Below, in pieces: positions 5,648 to 11,726 of a stretch of 11,726 bases of DNA. The notes below the pieces were generated by a model, which was given only the letters and a program-made list of their open reading frames with translations, was not told the DNA's origin and ran no database searches. Both the position numbers and the translations under genes were made by a program. The stretch's first letter is position 1. Each line of letters begins with the position of its first letter. Source of the stretch: JAZDLC01 sp043802345 (lineage in GTDB: Bacteria; Planctomycetota; B15-G4; JADJEK01). The stretch covers positions 1-11,726 of the forward strand of contig JAZDLC010000095.1 in assembly GCA_043802345.1 (NCBI GenBank). The letters are read 5' to 3'.

Positions 5648-7255
5648 TCAGAGCTCCCGCAGGATGGGGTAGTCGCTCGATTCCTCGAGCCAGGGATCGA
5701 GCAGATTCCAGGTCGCCAGGGAGTCGTCCGATTCCGGCTCCAGCAAGTAGAGAGCGAGCGTCCCCAGCGGCTGGGCCAGCGGCACGCGAAACCAGCCGGA
5801 CGGTACCGGGCCTGTTTCGACCCTCGCGGAGGTGTCCAACGTGACCTGAGAGTGCCCCTGGAACGGTCTCTCCGACCGGCGAATGCTCTCGACGCGGAGA
5901 ACTTCGTAGGTGAGGGTTCGCGCCTCTTCGATCTGCTCGACCCGGATGCCATGCTGCCGCAACTTCTCGACGACGTCTCCGAGGCCCGTGGGAACCAGGT
6001 AGGCCCTGGGTCGGCGGACGGTCAGCCCGGGTTCGAACCGCCCCAGATGCTTCACCAGGAAGGTCGCGGGAATCCCGCTCGGGACGCTCCGTCCCTCTTC
6101 ATTCTGCCGCATCAACTGGCTCTCGACCCGGACCTTGCCGTCGAAGGGCGCGATGGAGTGTCTCAGGCCCACCTCGTCCCCTCCCCGCTCCCCCAACGCG
6201 ATCGTCTCCTTGCGGGCGAGTTCGCGGATCGAACGGATGCGCGGGGCGCTTTCCGCCACGAACAAGCAGCATTCCCGCACGAACTCCCGTGTGCCTTCCA
6301 CTCTCTCCTTGAACGAAGCGTAGGCGTACGCTTCGGACAGCACCGAGAGGTGATTCCTGAGACCCCGATTGGGGCAGCCGAATCTGGGCTGGGAAGAGTA
6401 GGTGGACCAGGACGTCATGCTCCGGTCGAAATCGCCATAGAAGAAGGACCGGTGTCCGGTCCGGTCCATCAGCCGTTCACTCACCTCGGGCAGCATCTCA
6501 TCCCGCACGAATCGCCAGGGTCCCGGGTGCGCGGACGGGTTCTGCGGCGCGGCAAAGGTGAGTGTGTAACGGTGGATCGAACCATTGGTGGTATGCGTGT
6601 CGATCACCAGATCAGGATCCCATTCGGTCAGGAAGCGGACCATGGCCCGCGCCTCCGGGCTCTCCAGCTTGATCCAATCCCGGTTCAGATCGAGATCCTG
6701 AGCGTTCTGCCGGCTTCCCATCCCCAGTTCCGGGCCGACCTGGTGCCGGCGCTGCCCGACCTTGACCTTGTCGTTGCCGTCAGCGTTGTAGACAGGAGCG
6801 ATCACCAGGATGCAGCGAGAGAGGAAGAGGCGGTTTTCGGGCCGGTCCGGGAAAAGGAGTAGATCCCGGGCGAGCATCAGCAAGGCCTCCTTGCCGCAGA
6901 TTTCTCCCGCGTGGATGCTGCCGAAGGCGAACACGATCAGCTTCCCGGATTCCCGGGCCTCCGCGGCTCCGCGGATTGGCGGATCCGCGATGCCCAACAG
7001 CGGGATGGAGCGGCCTTCCACGGTTTCTCCGAGGGAGGAGCGAACGGCCAGCGGAGATCTCTCCGCCAGGCGATCCATCAGGGAGACCACCTCCCCGTGG
7101 AGGGCGGTCGCCTTGAAGCCGCTCTGCTCGGCGACGGTCAGCAGCTCCGGTCCCACCTTTCCGCCGGTCAGCAGTCCGATAAAAAGGAGCAAGGCGACGG
7201 AGTGCCACATGTCGGGGTGCGCTCTTCTGGGTGGGGAGAACATCGCTCCTGTCAT
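5648..7255 (-). CDS. Exported M14-family zinc carboxypeptidase
   Basis: Metallopeptidase of the M14 (carboxypeptidase A-like) family, 535 aa from the ATG at 7255, which has GGGAGG with six-base spacing. The frame continues upstream to 7513 but that part is Arg/Pro-rich and overlaps recQ. A hydrophobic stretch (about 17-31, VALLLFIGLLTGG) after a basic start suggests a signal peptide or N-terminal anchor, so it probably acts outside the cytoplasm. The catalytic set is complete: zinc ligands H115 and E118 in the SIHAGE motif, and H221 in DTHTTNG; R192 in DLNRD for substrate carboxylate; and general base E308 in LSEAYAY. About 200 residues beyond the catalytic domain form an unrecognised, probably beta-rich C-terminal region. 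The substrate is unknown: peptide or cell-wall peptide trimming are both possible. The stop lies 104 bases before apt. Confidence 0.92.
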   Translation of the reverse strand: MTGAMFSPPRRAHPDMWHSVALLLFIGLLTGGKVGPELLTVAEQSGFKATALHGEVVSLMDRLAERSPLAVRSSLGETVEGRSIPLLGIADPPIRGAAEARESGKLIVFAFGSIHAGEICGKEALLMLARDLLLFPDRPENRLFLSRCILVIAPVYNADGNDKVKVGQRRHQVGPELGMGSRQNAQDLDLNRDWIKLESPEARAMVRFLTEWDPDLVIDTHTTNGSIHRYTLTFAAPQNPSAHPGPWRFVRDEMLPEVSERLMDRTGHRSFFYGDFDRSMTSWSTYSSQPRFGCPNRGLRNHLSVLSEAYAYASFKERVEGTREFVRECCLFVAESAPRIRSIRELARKETIALGERGGDEVGLRHSIAPFDGKVRVESQLMRQNEEGRSVPSGIPATFLVKHLGRFEPGLTVRRPRAYLVPTGLGDVVEKLRQHGIRVEQIEEARTLTYEVLRVESIRRSERPFQGHSQVTLDTSARVETGPVPSGWFRVPLAQPLGTLALYLLEPESDDSLATWNLLDPWLEESSDYPILREL

Positions 7256-7417
7256 ACGGAACCTCCCTGCGAATGGCAAACAGGGGGCCACTCTGGAGTG
7301 CACGCCGGTCGCAAGAGAGCCGGGGGGAAGAACGGGTCGTCCAACAACATGCCCCGAAAATAGCTCCGGCAACCGTCCAGGCGGTGCTACTTTCGGCGGC
7401 CGTCCCAGGATGGAGTC
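7256..7417. other. Divergent intergenic region between peptidase and recQ
   Basis: These 162 bases separate the two oppositely transcribed halves of the window and should contain promoters for both. I can see the peptidase ribosome site (GGGAGG on the minus strand, about 7262-7267) and the recQ site (GGAG at 7412-7415). There is also an imperfect palindrome, CACTCTGGAGTG (7289-7300), that could bind a regulator. No -35/-10 pair is convincing on either strand. Confidence 0.4.
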
Positions 7418-9109
<1,692 letters not shown>

Positions 9110-9146
9110 CTCGGACCACGGGCAGGGGAGTTGTGCGTCATGGGTT

Positions 9147-9160
9147 GAGGCGCTAGCCTC
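9147..9160 (+). promoter_or_regulatory. Small hairpin or weak -10 region before pyrK
   Basis: GAGGC-GCTA-GCCTC is a 5-bp stem with a 4-base loop ending nine bases before the pyrK ATG. No Shine-Dalgarno lies at normal distance from that ATG. TTGTGC (9131-9136) and TAGCCT (9154-9159) are 17 bases apart, a weak promoter-like pair that would place the transcript start near 9166. A nearly leaderless mRNA is therefore possible. Evidence is thin. Confidence 0.25.
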
Positions 9161-9169
9161 TCCGCCATC

Positions 9170-9970
9170 ATGCCCGTCATCACCAGCACTCTTCTTGCGC
9201 ATCGTGACATCGAACCGGACGCGGTGGTTCTGACCGTAGAGGCGGAATCGTGCTCGGCCGTCCTGCCGTTCCAGTTCTACATGCTGAGTCGTCCGGACTC
9301 CGGCGACTTCCCGTTCCTGCCACGCCCGATCAGCGTCTACGACGCGTCGGAGCGAAGCCTCGACTTCCTGGTCAAGGTCGTTGGCAAGGGAACCGCTTCG
9401 CTGGCGGATCTGAGACTTGGCGACGAACTGCAGCTCACAGGACCGCTGGGAAACGGAGTCAGCGCCCTGGATCCTGCCCGGAGGCTGGTCGGGGTCGCGG
9501 GAGGGGTGGGAATCGCTCCTTTCCTGTTGCTCTTTCGCCGGCTGGCCGCGGGTCTGCTCCCCGCCGGCACAGAGAAGCCGGCGCTGGTGTTCGGCGCCAG
9601 GACAAAGGAGTTCCTGTACGACCTGGATCTGTTCCAGGAGCTTCCCGTCGAGATCCGGATCGCCACGGAGGATGGCTCCCTGGGAAAGCGCGGACTGGTC
9701 ACCGATCTCCTGAAGGACGTCTTGAGCGCAGCTCCGTGTGAAGTGCTGACGTGCGGTCCGGATCGGATGATGGCGGAGGTGGCGGTCCTTTGCGAGAAGA
9801 GCAACGTTCCGTGCCGGGTCTCGCTGGAAACCTACATGGCCTGCGGCATCGGAGTGTGCAATTGCTGTGCGGTCAAGGTCGCCGATGAGCGGTACCGTGG
9901 GGGATACCGGTACGATCGCTGTTGTGTGAACGGGCCCGTCTTCGACGCGGCGGCGATCGAGAGCCTGTGA
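9170..9970 (+). CDS. pyrK: Dihydroorotate dehydrogenase B, electron-transfer subunit (PyrK)
   Basis: FAD and [2Fe-2S] flavoprotein of the ferredoxin-reductase fold (266 aa). In the type 1B dihydroorotate dehydrogenase complex it passes electrons from PyrD to NAD+ during pyrimidine synthesis. Visible features are the FAD-binding RPISVYD (52-58), the GTASLADLRLGDEL and GPLGNG segments, the nucleotide-binding GGVGIAPFLLLFR, and CGPD before the cluster domain. The C-terminal cluster ligands fit the family pattern: C225-x4-C230-x2-C233 and C252, the last followed by VNGPVF. Extra cysteines at 232 and 251 sit next to ligands. No pyrD partner is in the window, although pyrK and pyrD are commonly adjacent. 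The start is the ATG at 9170, without a clear ribosome site. A related NAD(P)H-flavin reductase is the main alternative, but the GPVF tail favours PyrK. Confidence 0.92.
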   Translation: MPVITSTLLAHRDIEPDAVVLTVEAESCSAVLPFQFYMLSRPDSGDFPFLPRPISVYDASERSLDFLVKVVGKGTASLADLRLGDELQLTGPLGNGVSALDPARRLVGVAGGVGIAPFLLLFRRLAAGLLPAGTEKPALVFGARTKEFLYDLDLFQELPVEIRIATEDGSLGKRGLVTDLLKDVLSAAPCEVLTCGPDRMMAEVAVLCEKSNVPCRVSLETYMACGIGVCNCCAVKVADERYRGGYRYDRCCVNGPVFDAAAIESL

Positions 9971-9983
9971 GAGCGGCTCTCGT

Positions 9984-10002
9984 GGTGCCACTCGTGGGCA
10001 CC
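9984..10002 (+). terminator. Hairpin downstream of pyrK
   Basis: GGTGCC (9984-9989) and GGCACC (9997-10002) form a 6-bp stem with a 7-base loop, 14 bases after the pyrK stop codon. No T-run follows, so it is not a classical intrinsic terminator, but it may stabilise the 3' end or assist termination. Confidence 0.35.
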
Positions 10003-10060
10003 GCTTCGACGCGATCCACAACGGTGGCGGCGAGGGTTGCGATGGGAATCTGCTGAGGAG

Positions 10061-10076
10061 GGCAGGAAGGCAGGAA
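10061..10076 (+). repeat. Two-copy 8-bp tandem repeat
   Basis: GGCAGGAA occurs twice in direct tandem within the purine-rich part of the pyrK-sulfatase intergenic region. It is probably a replication-slippage product with no visible function. Confidence 0.6.
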
Positions 10077-10121
10077 GGTGAGAGGGCGGGGAATCGCGCG
10101 GTGGTTTGAGCCGGGGGGGCA

Positions 10122-10127
10122 TACAAT
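10122..10127 (+). promoter_or_regulatory. -10 element for a probably leaderless sulfatase transcript
   Basis: TACAAT is a five-of-six match to the -10 consensus and ends seven bases before the A of the sulfatase ATG at 10134, exactly where transcription would start. No Shine-Dalgarno precedes that ATG, which fits a leaderless mRNA. No clear -35 is present, and a run of seven G (10113-10119) lies immediately upstream in the spacer. Confidence 0.4.
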
Positions 10128-10133
10128 CGGTTC

Positions 10134-11726
10134 ATGGGTCCGACACGACGCTTGAGTCTCCTGTTCTTCGGGCTTCTTCTGGTTGGTCTGGTCGGATGCT
10201 CCGGGGACGCCGATGACTCGGCAGGCAAGGAGGAGGCGTGGACCGCCTGTTCGGGGCTGCTGCTGACGCTCGACACCACCCGCGCCGACGCGCTCTCCTG
10301 CTATGGGGTATACGCAGGGGTGACCCCGAACCTGGATCGATTGGCGGAGGAAGGGGTGCTGTACGAGGCGGCGCACACCGCGGTGCCGTTGACCCTGCCC
10401 GCCCACGCCTCGATGCTCACCGGGCTCTATCCCCTCCGGCACGGCGTGCGGATCAACGGCGCCTGGGCCCTGTCTCCGGAGGCGGAGACGCTCTCGGAGT
10501 CGGCGCGGGAGGCAGGATTGCAGACCGCGGCCTTCATCGGGGCGCTGGTCCTGGACGAGACGTTCGGCATTGCCCAGGGGTTCGAGTCGTTCGGGAAGCC
10601 GACCGCGGCGGGCTCACAACAGACCAGCGAGTTTCCTGAGCGCCCGGCGAACGAGGTCGTCGACGAGGCGATTCAATGGCTGCGGAGCCGGGATCGATCC
10701 AGGCGCTTCTTTCTCTGGGTGCATCTGTTCGATCCGCACTGGCCCCCGTTCGCGCCCGATCCCCTCGAACTCGACCTCCCCCCCCGAGTGAAGGAGTACC
10801 TGGGGGAGGTAGCCCGCATGGACCGGGAGATCGGCAGGCTGCTGAAGGAGCTCGAGGACCAGCAACTGGGCAGGGAGACCCTGGTCTTCGCGGTGGCAGA
10901 CCATGGTGAGGGCCTGGAGGAACATTTCGAGCCGACTCACGGCATGTTCTGCTACGAGACCACGATGAGGATTCCGATGATCGTGCGCTATCCGGACCGG
11001 TATCGGGCGGGGGAGCGCTCGCAGGAAATGGTGAGTGTGGTCGATGTCTATCCGACCATGGCCCTTGCCATGGGACTCACCGTGCGGCCAGGGCTGGACG
11101 GAATCAACCTGCGCGGAGGCGGAGCGCCGGCGGACCGGGGAGTCTACTTCGAGTCGTACGAGGGGTTACTGTCGTACGGCTGGGGCCAGTTCTCCGGCTG
11201 GATCGATGTGGAAGGGAAATACGTCCACTCCTCCGATCCCCGGTTTTTCGAACTCGCGACTGATCCTGGCGAGGAACGCGATCTGGCCGCGACGCGGGTT
11301 GCCGAGTTGGTGCGATACCGCGCCGCGATCGAGAAGCTGGCGTCGCTTCCCAAGCTCGACTCCGGAGAAGCGCAGATCGATCCGGACCTGGCGGAGAAGA
11401 TCAGAAGCCTCGGGTACGTCTCCGTCGGCGCGGCCGGCCAGGAAGTGCCTCATCCGCTGGCGGAGACCGGGAAACCGAGCCCTCTTCAGAAGCTCGGCGT
11501 GTTCCGAGCCATCCTGCAGGCCACCGCACTGATGAACCGCGGGCGGGGCGGCGAGGCGATCCCGACCCTGACCGAGATCGTGACGGAAGACCCGGAGAAC
11601 ATGGTCGCCCTGCAGCGGCTCTCCTCCTGCCTGCTGCAGGTCAATCGCTTCAAGAGGGCACTCCCGCTCCTGCAGAAGCTGATCGCCACCTACCCCACGG
11701 AAGCGAGGTACTACCGGGATCTCAGC
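10134..11726 (+). CDS. Sulfatase-superfamily lipoprotein with TPR-like C-terminus (partial, runs off right edge)
   Basis: The frame is open from the ATG at 10134 to the window end (531 codons, no stop). Residues 1-22 form a lipoprotein signal with lipobox LVGC (Cys22), so the protein is anchored outside the cytoplasm. A sulfatase/alkaline-phosphatase-like domain covers about 40-400. It shows the metal site LTLDTTRAD (D47), the nucleophile segment VPLTLPAHASMLTGLYP (84-100), HLFDPH (197-202), VADHGEG (D256, H257) and THG (H269). The nucleophile position is Thr87 in T-L-P-A-H, not the Cys or Ser of C/S-x-P-x-R that becomes formylglycine. It may therefore not be a true sulfatase; phosphoester or phosphotransfer chemistry is an alternative. 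From about 455 helical repeats resembling TPRs begin and continue off the edge. The substrate is unknown. A run of eight C within codons 216-219 could be slippage-prone. Confidence 0.88.
   Translation, partial: MGPTRRLSLLFFGLLLVGLVGCSGDADDSAGKEEAWTACSGLLLTLDTTRADALSCYGVYAGVTPNLDRLAEEGVLYEAAHTAVPLTLPAHASMLTGLYPLRHGVRINGAWALSPEAETLSESAREAGLQTAAFIGALVLDETFGIAQGFESFGKPTAAGSQQTSEFPERPANEVVDEAIQWLRSRDRSRRFFLWVHLFDPHWPPFAPDPLELDLPPRVKEYLGEVARMDREIGRLLKELEDQQLGRETLVFAVADHGEGLEEHFEPTHGMFCYETTMRIPMIVRYPDRYRAGERSQEMVSVVDVYPTMALAMGLTVRPGLDGINLRGGGAPADRGVYFESYEGLLSYGWGQFSGWIDVEGKYVHSSDPRFFELATDPGEERDLAATRVAELVRYRAAIEKLASLPKLDSGEAQIDPDLAEKIRSLGYVSVGAAGQEVPHPLAETGKPSPLQKLGVFRAILQATALMNRGRGGEAIPTLTEIVTEDPENMVALQRLSSCLLQVNRFKRALPLLQKLIATYPTEARYYRDLS

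Noticed and set aside
5555..6862. A 435-codon plus-strand frame opposite the M14 peptidase
   Set aside because: The opposite strand encodes a complete M14 catalytic set, and this frame shows only Arg/Gly/Pro-rich shadow sequence.
10220..10290. Possible frameshift near the start of the sulfatase-like domain
   Set aside because: The sequence before LTLDTTRAD (WTACSGLL) is unusual for the family, but the single frame gives both the lipobox and the metal site without a break, and other frames give no better match.

Overview
This is a GC-rich, densely coded bacterial chromosome segment with ten protein genes and one clear riboswitch. Lipoprotein signals, an exported M14 peptidase, a VIT/VWA protein, and a lipoprotein sulfatase with a TPR-like tail suggest a Gram-negative, free-living bacterium. 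Acidobacteriota, Eisenbacteria-like or deltaproteobacterial lineages would fit, but I cannot fix the taxon from the sequence. I see no insertion sequences, integrases, CRISPR arrays, tRNA or rRNA genes, so this looks like core chromosome rather than a mobile island.

Layout. Everything left of about 7255 reads on the minus strand; everything right of about 7418 reads on the plus strand. In minus-strand transcription order the genes are: an exported M14 zinc carboxypeptidase (7255-5648); apt, adenine phosphoribosyltransferase (5543-5028); a lipoprotein starting 2 nt after apt (5025-4240); a small protein of unknown function (4146-3637); a long AT-containing leader with a cyclic-di-GMP-I (GEMM-I) riboswitch (about 3462-3363); a FliA/WhiG-type sigma factor (3315-2428); a biotin-protein ligase (2309-1479); and a secreted VIT/VWA protein (1434 to beyond the left edge). 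On the plus strand are a short RecQ helicase (7418-9109), pyrK (9170-9970), and a sulfatase-superfamily lipoprotein with a TPR-like C-terminus (10134 to beyond the right edge).

The most interesting unit is the riboswitch plus sigma factor. The aptamer has the family's conserved GGCAAAC, GAAA-capped P2 helix, GGACGCAAAGC, CCTAAG receptor and GATGGCAGCC segments. It lies directly in the 5' leader of an alternative sigma factor. The 3' edge of the aptamer shares bases with a downstream hairpin, and the Shine-Dalgarno and start codon lie in a second short hairpin. This suggests that c-di-GMP controls synthesis of a motility- or development-type sigma factor at the RNA level. The remaining genes are mostly housekeeping (biotin attachment, purine salvage, pyrimidine synthesis, DNA repair) or cell-envelope functions with no obvious shared pathway.
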